DNA from: Yokenella regensburgei ATCC 49455
GTDB lineage: Bacteria > Pseudomonadota > Gammaproteobacteria > Enterobacterales > Enterobacteriaceae
Length of the DNA stretch: 64,000 nucleotides
Reading direction: 5' to 3'
Assembly: GCF_000735455.1 (NCBI RefSeq)
Contig: NZ_JMPS01000040.1
Coordinates: 1-64,000, forward strand
Shown here: in pieces, positions 30,291-41,121 of the stretch
Position numbering within the stretch: position 1 is the first letter of the stretch
Layout: every line of letters starts with the position of its first letter
Program-made: the position numbers and the translations under genes
Notes under the pieces: model-generated
What the model was told of the DNA's origin: nothing
Databases searched by the model: none
The model's input: only the letters and a program-made list of their open reading frames with translations

Positions 30291-32435
30291 ATGGTTAACA
30301 CGCTGGAATGGCAAAAACTCGCCAACAAAGAGCTCAGCAGACGGGAACAAACCGTGGCATCGCTGGAACGGCAAACGGCGGAAGGGATTGCCATCAAGCC
30401 ACTGTATACCGAAGCCGATCTCGATAATCTGGAAGTCACCGGCACGCTCCCCGGCCTGCCGCCCTACGTCCGCGGCCCGCGCGCCACGATGTATACCGCC
30501 CAGCCATGGACAATTCGTCAGTATGCCGGGTTCTCCACCGCCAAAGAGTCCAACGCATTTTACCGCCGTAACCTCGCCGCCGGACAAAAAGGGCTTTCAG
30601 TCGCCTTTGACCTTGCCACTCACCGAGGCTATGACTCTGACAACCCGCGCGTGGCGGGCGATGTCGGCAAAGCGGGGGTGGCGATTGATACCGTCGAAGA
30701 CATGAAGGTGCTGTTCGACCAGATCCCGCTGGATAAGATGTCCGTATCAATGACCATGAACGGTGCGGTATTGCCGGTGATGGCGTTTTATATCGTGGCA
30801 GCCCAGGAGCAAGGCGTTACGCCAGAGCAGCTGACCGGGACTATCCAGAACGATATTCTGAAAGAGTATCTGTGCCGCAACACCTACATTTATCCACCCA
30901 AACCCTCGATGCGCATTATCGCCGACATCATTGCCTGGTGTTCGGGCAACATGCCGCGCTTTAACACCATCAGCATCAGTGGATATCACATGGGTGAAGC
31001 CGGCGCCAACTGCGTACAGCAGGTCGCTTTCACCCTGGCCGACGGCATTGAATATATTAAAGCCGCGCTGTCTGCCGGGCTGAAAATTGACGACTTCGCC
31101 CCACGTCTGTCGTTCTTTTTTGGCATCGGCATGGATCTGTTTATGAACGTCGCGATGCTGCGCGCCGCCCGCTATCTGTGGAGCGAAGCGGTGAGTAGTT
31201 TTGGCGCCACCAACCCGAAATCCTTAGCCCTGCGCACCCATTGCCAGACCTCAGGCTGGAGCCTGACCGAGCAGGATCCCTATAACAACGTGGTCCGTAC
31301 CACCATTGAGGCGCTCGGTGCCACGCTCGGCGGGACACAGTCTCTGCATACCAATGCCTTTGATGAGGCGCTTGGTCTGCCTACGGATTTCTCGGCCCGC
31401 ATCGCGCGTAATACTCAGATAATCATCCAGGAAGAGTCAGAGATCTGCCGCACCGTCGATCCACTGGCGGGATCGTATTACGTCGAATCACTCACCGATC
31501 AGATCGTTAAGCAGGCGCGCACCATCATCCAACAGATTGATGAGGCTGGAGGGATGGCGAAGGCGATCGAGGCCGGGCTCCCCAAACGCATGATTGAAGA
31601 AGCCTCGGCGCGCGAACAGTCGCTGATCGACCAGGGCAAGCGAGTCATCGTCGGCGTCAACAAGTACAAGCTGGATAAAGAAGACGAAACCGCGGTGCTG
31701 GAAATCGACAACGTGAAAGTGCGCAACGAGCAGATTGCCTCGTTGCAGCATATCCGCGCCACTCGCGATAACGCTGCCGTCAAAAATGCGCTAACGGCGC
31801 TGACCCACGCGGCGCAACATCATGAAAACCTGCTGGCCGCCGCCGTCGAAGCCGCACGCGTTCGTGCCACGCTCGGGGAAATTTCCGACGCGCTGGAAAC
31901 CGCCTTTGACCGCTATCTGGTCCCCAGCCAGTGCGTCACCGGCGTGATTGCGCAAAGCTACCATCAGTCTGATAAATCGGCTGACGAGTTCGATGCCATT
32001 CTTGCGCAAACGGATCGATTCCTGGAAGAGAACGGTCGTCGCCCACGCATTTTGATCGCCAAAATGGGCCAGGATGGCCACGATCGCGGTGCAAAAGTGA
32101 TCGCCAGCGCCTACTCCGATCTTGGTTTCGATGTCGATCTCAGCCCGATGTTCTCGACACCGGAAGAGATTGCTCGCCTGGCAGTAGAAAATGATGTCCA
32201 TGTCATCGGCGCCTCATCGCTGGCCGCAGGCCATAAGACATTGATTCCACAGCTGGTTACAGCCCTCAAAGCGTGGGGTCGTGAGGATATCTGCGTGGTG
32301 GCAGGCGGTGTGATCCCTCCACAGGATTATGCTTTTTTGCACGAGCGCGGCGTTGCGGCCATTTACGGCCCCGGCACCCCGATGCTCGATAGCGTCCGCG
32401 ATGTACTCACCCGCATCAGCCAGCATCATGATTAA
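30291..32435 (+). CDS. scpA: Methylmalonyl-CoA mutase (Sleeping beauty mutase)
   Basis: Adenosylcobalamin enzyme that turns succinyl-CoA into methylmalonyl-CoA. 714 aa from [20 protein letters not shown] at 30291, preceded by ACGGAGC; the same length as E. coli Sbm. N-terminal TIM barrel with substrate motifs ([21 protein letters not shown]) and C-terminal B12 domain with [11 protein letters not shown] (DxHxxG cobalt-binding His) and [10 protein letters not shown]. First gene of the propionate-forming operon; overlaps argK by eight bases. Confidence 0.98.
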   Translation: MVNTLEWQKLANKELSRREQTVASLERQTAEGIAIKPLYTEADLDNLEVTGTLPGLPPYVRGPRATMYTAQPWTIRQYAGFSTAKESNAFYRRNLAAGQKGLSVAFDLATHRGYDSDNPRVAGDVGKAGVAIDTVEDMKVLFDQIPLDKMSVSMTMNGAVLPVMAFYIVAAQEQGVTPEQLTGTIQNDILKEYLCRNTYIYPPKPSMRIIADIIAWCSGNMPRFNTISISGYHMGEAGANCVQQVAFTLADGIEYIKAALSAGLKIDDFAPRLSFFFGIGMDLFMNVAMLRAARYLWSEAVSSFGATNPKSLALRTHCQTSGWSLTEQDPYNNVVRTTIEALGATLGGTQSLHTNAFDEALGLPTDFSARIARNTQIIIQEESEICRTVDPLAGSYYVESLTDQIVKQARTIIQQIDEAGGMAKAIEAGLPKRMIEEASAREQSLIDQGKRVIVGVNKYKLDKEDETAVLEIDNVKVRNEQIASLQHIRATRDNAAVKNALTALTHAAQHHENLLAAAVEAARVRATLGEISDALETAFDRYLVPSQCVTGVIAQSYHQSDKSADEFDAILAQTDRFLEENGRRPRILIAKMGQDGHDRGAKVIASAYSDLGFDVDLSPMFSTPEEIARLAVENDVHVIGASSLAAGHKTLIPQLVTALKAWGREDICVVAGGVIPPQDYAFLHERGVAAIYGPGTPMLDSVRDVLTRISQHHD

Positions 32436-33423
32436 CGCCACCACGCTTGCGGATTCCGTCCGTCTCCTGCGTCTGGGCGATCGCGCCACGCTCGCCCAGG
32501 CCATGACGCTGGTTGAAAGCCATCATCCCCGTCACCAGGCGCTAAGCACACAGCTGCTGGACGCCATTATGCCGTTCACCGGTCGCGCCCTGCGCCTGGG
32601 GATCACCGGCACGCCGGGCGCGGGGAAAAGCACCTTTCTGGAAGTCTTCGGGATGCTGCTGATTCGTCGGGGATTGCGGGTCGCCGTGATTGCGGTCGAT
32701 CCCAGCAGTCCGGTCAGCGGCGGCAGCATTCTTGGCGACAAAACCAGGATGACCCAGCTGGCGCGCGCAGAGGGAGCCTTCATTCGCCCGGTACCGTCCA
32801 GCGGACATTTAGGGGGCGCCAGCCAGCGCGCACGCGAGCTCATGCTGCTCTGCGAGGCGGCAAACTTCGACGTGGTGATTGTCGAGACCGTCGGCGTCGG
32901 GCAGTCCGAAACCGAAGTTGCCCATATGGTCGACTGCTTTATTTCGTTACAGACAGCAGGCGGCGGCGATGAGATCCAGGGCATTAAAAAAGGGCTTATG
33001 GAGATGGCAGATCTGATTGTCATCAACAAGGATGACGGTGATAACCGCAACCAGGTCGCCATTGCCCGCCATATGTACGAATCCGCCCTGCACATTCTGC
33101 GCCGCAAATATGACGAGTGGCAGCCACGGGTTCTGACCTGTAGCGCACTCGAAAAACGCGGTATCGAGGAAATCTGGCAAGCGATATCCGACTTCCAGAC
33201 GCGTCTTACCGACAGCGGTCGGCTGGAAAAAAACCGTCAGCTGCAGGCCGTGGACTGGTTGCAAAAGCAGACCGAAGAAGAAGCGCTACACCTGCTCTTT
33301 ACCCACGCTGACTTCAAACGCTATTTCCAGCAAACGCTGCTGTCAGTGAAAAAAAATGACCTTTCGCCGCGCGCCGGTTTGCGGCATATCAGCGAATTTA
33401 TCCAGCATCATTACTTTGAATAA
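32428..33423 (+). CDS. argK: G-protein chaperone of methylmalonyl-CoA mutase (ArgK/MeaB type, YgfD)
   Basis: GTPase that protects and loads the mutase. 331 aa from the ATG at 32428, inside the end of scpA (ATGATTAA overlap). Walker [10 protein letters not shown], switch region [28 protein letters not shown], Walker [14 protein letters not shown] and NKDD base-recognition motif are in order. The old name refers to a discarded arginine-transport kinase claim. Confidence 0.97.
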   Translation: MINATTLADSVRLLRLGDRATLAQAMTLVESHHPRHQALSTQLLDAIMPFTGRALRLGITGTPGAGKSTFLEVFGMLLIRRGLRVAVIAVDPSSPVSGGSILGDKTRMTQLARAEGAFIRPVPSSGHLGGASQRARELMLLCEAANFDVVIVETVGVGQSETEVAHMVDCFISLQTAGGGDEIQGIKKGLMEMADLIVINKDDGDNRNQVAIARHMYESALHILRRKYDEWQPRVLTCSALEKRGIEEIWQAISDFQTRLTDSGRLEKNRQLQAVDWLQKQTEEEALHLLFTHADFKRYFQQTLLSVKKNDLSPRAGLRHISEFIQHHYFE

Positions 33424-33433
33424 AGAGAACATT

Positions 33434-34219
33434 ATGTCCTATCACTACGTCAAGGTTGTTATCATTCAGAAAGTTGCGGTCATTGAATTCAATTATGCCC
33501 GCAAGCTTAACGCGCTGAGCAAAGTGTTTATTGACGATCTCACCAGGGCACTCAGCGATCTCAATCGCCCTGAAATTCGCTGCATCATTTTGCGCGCCCC
33601 GAGCGGAGCAAAAGTGTTCTCTGCCGGGCATGACATTCACGAGCTGCCCACCGGACGTCGCGATCCGCTCTCCTATGACGATCCGCTACGCCAGATAACC
33701 CGCATGATCCAAAAATACCCCAAACCGGTGATCTCGATGGTCGAGGGCAGCGTCTGGGGCGGCGCTTTTGAAATGATCATGAGTTCCGATCTGATCATCG
33801 CCGCCGAAACCTCAACGTTCTCAATGACCCCGGTCAACCTCGGTGTGCCGTATAACCTGGTGGGTATACACAACCTGACCCGCGATGCGGGTTTCCATAT
33901 CGTTAAAGAGCTGATTTTCACCGCCCTGCCGATCACCGCGCAGCGCGCGCTGGCGGTCGGCATTCTCAACCACGTCGTCGATGCCGAAGAGCTGGAGGAT
34001 TTCACCCTGCAGATGGCGCACCACATCTCGGAAAAAGCGCCGCTGGCAATTGCGGTCATTAAGGAAGAACTGCGCGTCCTTGGCGAAGCGCACACCATGA
34101 ACTCCGATGAATTTGAACGCATTCAGGGTATGCGTCGCGCCGTTTACGACAGCGATGATTATCAGGAAGGGATGAACGCGTTTCTGGGAAAACGTAAACC
34201 CAATTTTGTCGGCCATTAA
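33434..34219 (+). CDS. scpB: Methylmalonyl-CoA decarboxylase
   Basis: Crotonase-fold enzyme that decarboxylates methylmalonyl-CoA to propionyl-CoA without biotin. 261 aa, the E. coli length. The oxyanion-hole segments KVFSAGHDIHELP and VEGSVWGGAFEMIMSSD and the TPVNLGVPYNLVG active-site stretch fit YgfG. Starts ten bases after argK. Confidence 0.97.
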   Translation: MSYHYVKVVIIQKVAVIEFNYARKLNALSKVFIDDLTRALSDLNRPEIRCIILRAPSGAKVFSAGHDIHELPTGRRDPLSYDDPLRQITRMIQKYPKPVISMVEGSVWGGAFEMIMSSDLIIAAETSTFSMTPVNLGVPYNLVGIHNLTRDAGFHIVKELIFTALPITAQRALAVGILNHVVDAEELEDFTLQMAHHISEKAPLAIAVIKEELRVLGEAHTMNSDEFERIQGMRRAVYDSDDYQEGMNAFLGKRKPNFVGH

Positions 34220-34244
34220 TACCGTTTAGCGGGAGGAGACGGGC

Positions 34245-35711
34245 ATGAAACAGATGAATGCCGAAGAAGCGGCAGAAATTATCCAGCACGATGATATGGT
34301 GGCGTTCAGCGGTTTTACGCCCGCAGGTTCCCCAAAAGCGCTGCCCGCTGCGATTGCCCAACGAGCCCGCGAACAGCATCTGGCCGGGAAGCCCTTCCAG
34401 ATCCGCCTGTTGACCGGAGCATCAATTAGCGCAGCCGCTGATGATGCGCTATCAAAGGCGGACGCCCTTTCCTGGCGTGCGCCTTATCAAACGTCACCCG
34501 GCCTGCGTGAGAAAATCAATCAGGGTCAGGTAAGGTTTATCGACCTCCATCTGAGTGAAGTGGCGCAGATGGTTAATTACGGTTTTTTCGGCGACATCGA
34601 TGTCGCTGTCATCGAAGCCTCCGCCATTACGCCTGATGGTCGGATCTGGCTTTCCAGCGGTATCGGTAATGCGCCCACCTGGCTGCTGCGGGCGAAAAAA
34701 GTCATTATTGAATTGAATCATTACCATAGCCCACGAGTGGCGGAGCTTGCCGACATCGTGATCCCCGGGGCGCCGCCGCGCCGTAACAGCGTCCCCATTT
34801 TTCATACCATGGATCGCATAGGAAGCCAGTACGTTCAGATAGACCCGAAAAAAATCATCGCGGTAGTCGAAACCGAGCTACCCGATGCCGGAAATGCGTT
34901 GGATAAAACCAATCCTGTCTGCCAGCAAATCGCTGACAATGTGGTCTCCTTCCTGCTGGAAGAGATGGCGCGCGGACGTATTCCGCCAGAATTTCTGCCC
35001 CTGCAAAGCGGCGTCGGTAATATTAACAATGCGGTCATGGCGAGACTCGGTGAGAACCCCGATATTCCACCTTTTATGATGTATTCAGAAGTGCTGCAGG
35101 GATCGGTGGTGCATCTGCTGGAAACAGGTAAAGTCACCGGTGCCAGCGCCTCCAGCCTGACGGTATCTGCGCCATCGCTGCGGAATATTTATGACAATAT
35201 GGATTTCTTCGCCAGCCGGATAGTGCTGCGCCCGCAGGAGATCTCCAATAACCCGGAGATCATCCGTCGGCTGGGGGTTATCGCGCTCAACGTCGGTCTG
35301 GAATTCGATATCTATGGCCACGCCAACTCCACGCACGTCGCGGGGGTGAACCTGATAAACGGTATTGGCGGCAGCGGCGATTTCGAACGCAACGCCTACC
35401 TGTCGATATTCATGGCTCCGTCGATTGCCAAAGAGGGGAAAATATCTGCCATCGTGCCTATGTGTAGCCATGTCGATCACAGCGAACACAGCGTCAAAGT
35501 GATCGTCACCGAACAGGGGATTGCCGATCTGCGCGGATTATCCCCGCTACAACGGGCGCACACCATCATCGACAACTGCGCCCATCCTCTGTACCGCGAT
35601 TATCTGCACCACTATCTGGAAAACGCCCCCGGCGGACATATCCATCACGATCTCAGCCATGCGTTCGATCTGCATCGTCACCTGCTGGAAACCGGCTCTA
35701 TGCTGGGTTAA
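34245..35711 (+). CDS. scpC: Propionyl-CoA:succinate CoA-transferase
   Basis: Closes the cycle by moving CoA from propionyl-CoA to succinate. 488 aa, acetyl-CoA hydrolase/transferase family. Nucleophilic Glu expected in the MYSEVLQGS stretch; the CoA loop GIGGSGDFERNAY and VTEQGIADLRGLSP are diagnostic. Start ATGAAACAGATGAATG at 34245 has GGGAGGAG upstream. Convergent with ygfI with stops overlapping by four bases. Confidence 0.96.
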   Translation: MKQMNAEEAAEIIQHDDMVAFSGFTPAGSPKALPAAIAQRAREQHLAGKPFQIRLLTGASISAAADDALSKADALSWRAPYQTSPGLREKINQGQVRFIDLHLSEVAQMVNYGFFGDIDVAVIEASAITPDGRIWLSSGIGNAPTWLLRAKKVIIELNHYHSPRVAELADIVIPGAPPRRNSVPIFHTMDRIGSQYVQIDPKKIIAVVETELPDAGNALDKTNPVCQQIADNVVSFLLEEMARGRIPPEFLPLQSGVGNINNAVMARLGENPDIPPFMMYSEVLQGSVVHLLETGKVTGASASSLTVSAPSLRNIYDNMDFFASRIVLRPQEISNNPEIIRRLGVIALNVGLEFDIYGHANSTHVAGVNLINGIGGSGDFERNAYLSIFMAPSIAKEGKISAIVPMCSHVDHSEHSVKVIVTEQGIADLRGLSPLQRAHTIIDNCAHPLYRDYLHHYLENAPGGHIHHDLSHAFDLHRHLLETGSMLG

Positions 35712-36604
35712 TTTTCCGTACCATCACGATCCTCAGCAATCTGCTGGAGCATCGTGGTGGTATAGCGATGATTTTTCAGCGAATAGAGAAACTCCTGCAT
35801 GTACATTGGGCTGCCGGGAGCATCAAAATACTTCAGCGTCGACGGATTCACTAAGCGCCAGGCAAAATAGGGAATAACCGTCAGAAACTGTCCACGCTCC
35901 ACCGCGCTGATCTTGGCCATAAAGCTGTAAGGACGATAAATAATCGTCGGGTTGATCCCGCTGGGGCGCATCCAGGCATCCAGCATCGCCTCAAAATTGG
36001 CCCGATTCTGGAAACGCATTTGTAGCCAGGGTAGCTCTCGTAGCAGATCCTGCGGCTGTTTTTCCTCGTAACGCCGGGATACCAGAAACCCCAGACGCAA
36101 AGGAGGTAGCTCACTGACCGCCAGGTTTTCCAGCCCCTGCACGCGAGGGGAAACATGCTGCGGTGAAATAATAAAATCAAGCTGCCGGTCGAACAGGTTA
36201 TCGATCACCTCATTCTCGCTGAACTCCACCGCCTGGGTGGTCACCCCTTCGTATTTATCACCAAGGCTAATCAGCTGGTCAAAAATAATGGTCGGATAGG
36301 TATTGTCGATACCGATAACGACATCTCGTCGGCGACGAGAAGAGTTGTGGATTTCGTTATCAATGGCTGAGAGCCGCTGATAGACAGGAAAGAGTTTCTG
36401 GTACAGGTCCTGCCCGGCCTTATTGAGGCTGATGTTATTATCTTTACGATTAAACAGCGTATAGCCTATTTGCTCTTCCAGTGCGGCGATGCTTTTCCCG
36501 AAGGGTGATGCGGTCATGTGTATTTTTTCTGCAGCTCTGGCGATGTTATTGGTCTGTGCCAGCAGAATAAAATTACGCATCTTTTTTGAGATAAAAATAT
36601 CCAT
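35708..36604 (-). CDS. ygfI: LysR-type regulator YgfI
   Basis: 298 aa from MDIFISKKMRNFILLAQTNNIARAAEKIHMTASPFGKSI at 36604; matches E. coli YgfI closely. N-terminal HTH is of a divergent LysR type. It faces scpC convergently, as in E. coli. No experimentally firm target is known to me; regulation of scp is an open possibility. Confidence 0.93.
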   Translation of the reverse strand: MDIFISKKMRNFILLAQTNNIARAAEKIHMTASPFGKSIAALEEQIGYTLFNRKDNNISLNKAGQDLYQKLFPVYQRLSAIDNEIHNSSRRRRDVVIGIDNTYPTIIFDQLISLGDKYEGVTTQAVEFSENEVIDNLFDRQLDFIISPQHVSPRVQGLENLAVSELPPLRLGFLVSRRYEEKQPQDLLRELPWLQMRFQNRANFEAMLDAWMRPSGINPTIIYRPYSFMAKISAVERGQFLTVIPYFAWRLVNPSTLKYFDAPGSPMYMQEFLYSLKNHRYTTTMLQQIAEDRDGTEN

Positions 36605-36691
36605 AGTCACCTCATAAAATCACTATGGCATATCCTCATTCAGACCAAAAAAAAGACTCGCGGTGCGGTCTCATTTTTACAGTTACTCACA

Positions 36692-36717
36692 GAAAAAACC
36701 CGGCTGGGTAGCCGGGT
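36692..36717 (-). terminator. Intrinsic terminator of yggE
   Basis: Stem ACCCGGCT (36698-36705)/AGCCGGGT (36710-36717), loop GGGT; on the minus strand it is followed by TTTTTTCTG. Placed ten bases past the yggE stop. Confidence 0.85.
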
Positions 36718-36726
36718 CTGCAATCA

Positions 36727-37470
36727 TTACTGCGCTTTAGCAGGCGTTGCCGCTGCCTGACCCGCTGCGGGCTCCAGCTGGAACACCACATCAACCTGAT
36801 CGTCAAACTGAATCGTCGGCTGCTCATAGGTTTCCTGCGCAGATACCGGGGCATCGGCGGCTTTCATCATCCGTACCATCGGGCTCGGCTGATAGTTAGA
36901 AACGTGGTAGCGCACGCTGTACACCGGGCCGAGCTTGCTGTTGAAACCAGCGGCCAGCTCTTTTGCCTGATGAATGGCATCATCGATAGCGGCTTTACGC
37001 GCCTTATCTTTATAGGACTCTGGCTGCGCAACGCCAAGCGATACAGAACGGATTTCGTTCAGACCCGCTTTCAGCGCGCCATCCAGCAGAGAATTCAGCT
37101 TGTCTAACTGACGCAGAGTGACCTCAACGGTGCGCACTGCGCGGTAGCCTTTAAGGACGCTTTTGCCATTCTGATAGTCGTAGTCTGGCTGCGTGCGCAG
37201 GTTAGCGGAGCTAATGTCTTTCTTCGCGACACCGCTCTGTTCAAGGAAAGAGAGGTACTGCGCCACGCGATCGTCAGCCTGTTTCTTCGCGGTCGCGGCG
37301 TCTTTCGCGGCGATATTGACTTCAATGGACATGGTCGCAATATCCGGAACCGCATCCACGCTCGCTGTGCCAGAGGTGACAATGTGCGGGCCATCCGGCA
37401 ATTCATTTGCCTGGACCGCGGTTGCACTTAAACCAATCAATGCCACCAGGGCCATCACTTTGAATTTCAC
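36727..37470 (-). CDS. yggE: YggE, periplasmic SIMPL-domain protein
   Basis: 247 aa with a signal peptide (MKFKVMALVALIGLSATAVQA). A SIMPL domain follows (GTASVDAVPDIATMSIEVNI ... KKDISSANLRTQPDYDY). In E. coli it is linked to lowering oxidative stress; in Campylobacter family members form rings. C-terminal Ala/Pro-rich tail. Upstream of argO's 3' end, as in E. coli. Confidence 0.95.
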   Translation of the reverse strand: MKFKVMALVALIGLSATAVQANELPDGPHIVTSGTASVDAVPDIATMSIEVNIAAKDAATAKKQADDRVAQYLSFLEQSGVAKKDISSANLRTQPDYDYQNGKSVLKGYRAVRTVEVTLRQLDKLNSLLDGALKAGLNEIRSVSLGVAQPESYKDKARKAAIDDAIHQAKELAAGFNSKLGPVYSVRYHVSNYQPSPMVRMMKAADAPVSAQETYEQPTIQFDDQVDVVFQLEPAAGQAAATPAKAQ

Positions 37471-37560
37471 TGTCGTTCCTCCTTGTTACGTAGTTCACCC
37501 AAAACAGGGCGCATGCCAGCAAGCTTAGCTTCAGACCGGCAAAAGTCCATAAGATAACGC

Positions 37561-38196
37561 TTAGTTGAACAGGGACTGAACGTGCGTAACACCTTCTTTC
37601 GCCAGCTGAAAAGCGATAAACCACATCACCAGACCGACCAGAATATTGATGATGCGTTGCGCTTTAGCCGTTCGCAGACGCGGGGCCAGCCAGGCGGCCA
37701 GCAGCGCCAGACCGAAGAACCACAGGAATGAGGCGCTGACGGTGCCGAGCGCAAACCAACGCTTCGGTTCCATCTCAAGCTGTCCGCCCAGGCTTCCCAG
37801 CACCACAAAGGTATCGAGATAAACGTGCGGATTGAGCCAGGTCACCGCCAGCATGGTGGCGATAATCTTCCAGCGCCCCTGCTTCATCACCTCAGCGCTC
37901 GCCAGCTCAAGGTTGCTGCTCATCGCCGTTCTCAGCGCGCCAAAACCGTACCACAGCAGGAACGCTACGCCCCCCCAGGTGACCAGCGCCAGCAGCCACG
38001 GCGACTGCATCAACAGTGCGCTGCCGCCAAAAATCCCGGCGCAGATAAGCAGCAGATCGCTGACCGCACACAGCAGAGCAATCATCAGATGATACTGGCG
38101 ACGGATCCCCTGATTCATGACAAAGGCGTTTTGCGGACCTAGCGGCAGGATCATGGCAGCACCAAGTGCAAGACCTTGAAAATAATAAGATAACAC
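37561..38196 (-). CDS. argO: Arginine exporter ArgO (LysE family)
   Basis: Exports arginine and the toxic analogue canavanine; activated by ArgP with arginine and repressed with lysine. 211 aa with about six transmembrane segments; the family start [25 protein letters not shown] is intact. Its activator ArgP is encoded at 29191-30084. Confidence 0.96.
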   Translation of the reverse strand: MLSYYFQGLALGAAMILPLGPQNAFVMNQGIRRQYHLMIALLCAVSDLLLICAGIFGGSALLMQSPWLLALVTWGGVAFLLWYGFGALRTAMSSNLELASAEVMKQGRWKIIATMLAVTWLNPHVYLDTFVVLGSLGGQLEMEPKRWFALGTVSASFLWFFGLALLAAWLAPRLRTAKAQRIINILVGLVMWFIAFQLAKEGVTHVQSLFN

Positions 38197-38310
38197 GATA
38201 ATTTTCTCGTACAGTTCGTTAATGAGCGAGACTATAACGCGAGAGAATCATTAGAGGAAATTGATAATATTAATCAGACATTAGAGTTGCTAATTAGCAT
38301 TAATGTAAAA

Positions 38311-38331
38311 AGGGCCGGTTAAACCGACCCT
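38311..38331 (-). terminator. Intrinsic terminator of mscS
   Basis: On the minus strand AGGGTCGG pairs with CCGGCCCT (one U-G pair) and is followed by TTTTTAC. Lies eight bases past the mscS stop. Confidence 0.8.
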
Positions 38332-38338
38332 CTGCATT

Positions 38339-39199
38339 TTACTCTGCGCTGCTTTCTGCTGAACGCTTCACGTGCACATCCATCTGCGGATACGGGAAGC
38401 TGATACCGTTGGCATCGAAGTCACGCTTAATGTGCTCCAGCACGTCCCAGTATACGGCCTGCAGATCGCTACTTTTGCTCCACGCACGAATAACGAAGTT
38501 GATTGAGGAAGCACCCAGCTCGTTCAGACGCACGGTCATCTCACGGTCCTTCAGAATACGATCGTCAGACTGCAGGATCTGCATTACCAGCGCTTTCACC
38601 TTGTCGATATCGGTGTCGTAGGCCACGCCGATGATGAATTCATTACGGCGTACCGGCTCGCGGGAGAAGTTGATGATGTTGCCAGCGATGATTTTCCCGT
38701 TCGGGATAACCACGATTTTGCCATCCACGGTACGCATGGTGGTGGAGAAAATCTGTACGTTCAGCACGGTACCGGCGACGCCGCCGAGGTCAACATATTC
38801 ACCGGCGCGGAAAGGACGGAACATCACCAGCAGCACGCCGGCCGCCAGGTTAGAGAGCGAGCCCTGCAGTGCCAGACCAACGGCCAGACCCGCGGCACCG
38901 AGTACCGCGATGACCGATGCGGTCTGCACACCCACGCGACCCAGCGCCGCAATCAGCGTAAACGCGATGATGGCATAACGCACCAGTGCGGCCAGAAAAT
39001 CCGCCACGGTGGCATCAATTTTACGTGCCACCATCAGACGATTGATGGTGTTGGAAATGATCCGTGCCGCAATCATACCGACGATAACAATGGCCAGCGC
39101 CGCGACGATGTTGACGGCATAGCTCAACAGCAGCTCCTGGTTGCGCACCAGCCAGCCACCGGCATTATTTATACTGTCGACAACATTTAAATCTTCCAT
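38339..39199 (-). CDS. mscS: Small-conductance mechanosensitive channel
   Basis: Heptameric channel that opens on osmotic downshock. 286 aa, the E. coli length. Three transmembrane helices; the pore helix TM3 with its Ala/Gly pattern reads [41 protein letters not shown]. Cytoplasmic beta and alpha/beta domains complete the chain. In E. coli fbaA follows; here the allantoin-type module is inserted between. Confidence 0.98.
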   Translation of the reverse strand: MEDLNVVDSINNAGGWLVRNQELLLSYAVNIVAALAIVIVGMIAARIISNTINRLMVARKIDATVADFLAALVRYAIIAFTLIAALGRVGVQTASVIAVLGAAGLAVGLALQGSLSNLAAGVLLVMFRPFRAGEYVDLGGVAGTVLNVQIFSTTMRTVDGKIVVIPNGKIIAGNIINFSREPVRRNEFIIGVAYDTDIDKVKALVMQILQSDDRILKDREMTVRLNELGASSINFVIRAWSKSSDLQAVYWDVLEHIKRDFDANGISFPYPQMDVHVKRSAESSAE

Positions 39200-39358
39200 T
39201 TACCCTTCCTTTTGAAGAACCCTAACCATGCCAATGAGATCAGCATCACAAAAAAAGTTAACGACAAAGGTTAACAAAATTCACAGAATTTGCCATTTTT
39301 CAGAATCACCTGAGCCACAGCAAAACGTAAAATAAGAAGATTCTATGGCGTAAAGAGA

Positions 39359-40288
39359 TTATTCCACGGGCCGGTCGATCATGCGTAAAAACCCACTCAC
39401 TAAGGGGTCTTTTTGCGCGAAAAGGCGGGCAATATCGGTCACAACCTTTCCGCTGTCGGCGACTTTCCATGCCACCGAAAGTGGCGAAGGACGGCGAGGA
39501 TTTACCACTTCACGCACCACCAGCGCCCCCGACTCCACGTAGGGGCGGCTCAGGCGCTCGGGCAGAAAACCGACGCCCAGCCCACTTAAATGACAGGCGA
39601 GCTTGGTGGCGATATCCGGCACCTTGATCTCTTTTTGCCCGCTCAACAGCCACGCCACCCGACGGGTCAGCGTTCGCGAAGTGTCATCAATATTAATGGC
39701 CGGATAGCGACGCAAGATATCGTCGGAGAGTACCGGTGCCGGGTGGCAGGCCAGCGGATGCGACGCGGCAATCACAAATTGCCAGCCGACATCACCGAGA
39801 GGTAATAATGAGATGGTGTTAGAGAGCGACTCCGATCCGGTGACGCCTACCGCCAGGTGGAAATCGTCGTACAGTAAGGAATCCCAGACGCCCATATACA
39901 CCTGGCGCGAGACCTGGAAACGAGTAAAGGGATATTGCTGATGCAGCCAGGTGAGTAAATCTGCGGCGGCCTGCGGCTGGTACAGCAGGTTGTTCACTAC
40001 AATATTCACCTGCCTTTCTACACCTTCGTTAATTTGCTGCAGCTCGTCCGGCATAGCATCGAGCCAGTTCAGCCACTGGCGGCAATGTTCCAGCAGATGC
40101 TGCCCGGCAAGCGTCAGGCTCACCGAACGGGTGGTGCGCAGAAAAAGCTGTGTGCCGACCTGCTCCTCCAGCGTTTTGATGCGGTAGCTTATCGCCGCCG
40201 GTGTTTTATGTAACGCGCTGGCGGCACGGGAGAAGCTCTCCGTCTCCGCAACCCGAATAAACGTTCGAATAGTTTCCTGATCCAGCAT
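39359..40288 (-). CDS. allS: AllS-type LysR regulator of the ureide/oxalurate module
   Basis: 309 aa, LysR family. N-terminal [48 protein letters not shown]. The rest follows E. coli AllS ([22 protein letters not shown] ... [20 protein letters not shown]). Ribosome site GGGAGG is four bases before the start, inside the end of allH, which it overlaps by 83 bases. Being last in the operon and divergent from allK, it probably controls both units. It may be a paralogue of a second AllS elsewhere. Confidence 0.85.
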   Translation of the reverse strand: MLDQETIRTFIRVAETESFSRAASALHKTPAAISYRIKTLEEQVGTQLFLRTTRSVSLTLAGQHLLEHCRQWLNWLDAMPDELQQINEGVERQVNIVVNNLLYQPQAAADLLTWLHQQYPFTRFQVSRQVYMGVWDSLLYDDFHLAVGVTGSESLSNTISLLPLGDVGWQFVIAASHPLACHPAPVLSDDILRRYPAINIDDTSRTLTRRVAWLLSGQKEIKVPDIATKLACHLSGLGVGFLPERLSRPYVESGALVVREVVNPRRPSPLSVAWKVADSGKVVTDIARLFAQKDPLVSGFLRMIDRPVE

Positions 40289-41081
40289 GATCCCTCCCGC
40301 ATTGCAATGTCTGTAGCCAGTCCAGCGCCACCACCATGCCGGTCAGTATATCCGCGCCGGAGGTATGCCCGACAGACAATAAACGTCGAATGGTGGGGAG
40401 CGAGTTACGTCCCGACTGCAGGTGTCGCAACACGCGTAATACCGGGGTGGAGAACATTCCCTCTCTGGCGCTATTAAGATAACTACAGCTTACAGAAGTT
40501 GTCAGAAAAGCGAGTTGACCGGCAGGGGGTAAAAACGCGGTTCCCTGCAATCTTGCGGCCCAGGGAGTCGTCCACAGCACCGCCATCGCACCGGTAAGCA
40601 TATCATCGCCGCCGGGAGTGAGCCCCGGCCCCTTGCCGATAAGCATTGACCACTCCGGTACACCACCTCGGTGCCAGATCTGCAACCCATCCCGCAGCAA
40701 CCGGTAATCTTCCTGCTCGCTGTTAAGTTCATGGAGAGAACCGCACAGGCCGGTTGGAGCCTGCAGCGAAGAGAGCGCCGGGCGGCATAGCTTCCCACGC
40801 CCTGCCGTCAGCGCCAGTACTCGCCGGGCGCGCAGCACCATGCCGTCGCCCTGCAGACGCAGGCCCTGCTTTTCAACGTGTTGAAGCGTGGAGATTAAGG
40901 AGAAGTCGCGTGTCGACAGCAGCAGCCCGCCGGGCCCCATGCCTTTGCCATAGCGCCAGAAGGTCAGCAACTGCCCGTTGCGATGGGAAAAGTTTACCGC
41001 CTGAGTAAAGCGGCTGTGCAGGCTCCAGTAACCATCGGCGAGACGATCGAGCCCGGCACAGGCTAGTGCATCAATGTTCAT
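40206..41081 (-). CDS. allH: AllH-type subunit of oxamate carbamoyltransferase (DUF2877)
   Basis: 291 aa, DUF2877 family, related to E. coli YlbF, recently shown to be a subunit of the oxamic transcarbamylase AllFGH. Conserved [22 protein letters not shown] and the C-terminal [22 protein letters not shown] are present. The last ~30 residues (after DWLQTLQ) read into allS in another frame and have odd composition ([25 protein letters not shown]); I suspect an ancestral stop was lost. Third structural gene of the operon, 40 bp after allG. Confidence 0.88.
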   Translation of the reverse strand: MNIDALACAGLDRLADGYWSLHSRFTQAVNFSHRNGQLLTFWRYGKGMGPGGLLLSTRDFSLISTLQHVEKQGLRLQGDGMVLRARRVLALTAGRGKLCRPALSSLQAPTGLCGSLHELNSEQEDYRLLRDGLQIWHRGGVPEWSMLIGKGPGLTPGGDDMLTGAMAVLWTTPWAARLQGTAFLPPAGQLAFLTTSVSCSYLNSAREGMFSTPVLRVLRHLQSGRNSLPTIRRLLSVGHTSGADILTGMVVALDWLQTLQCGRDHAGSGNYSNVYSGCGDGELLPCRQRVT

Positions 41082-41121
41082 AACGAATCAACTCCGGGGC
41101 GGCCTGCGCCGCCCCTACCTG

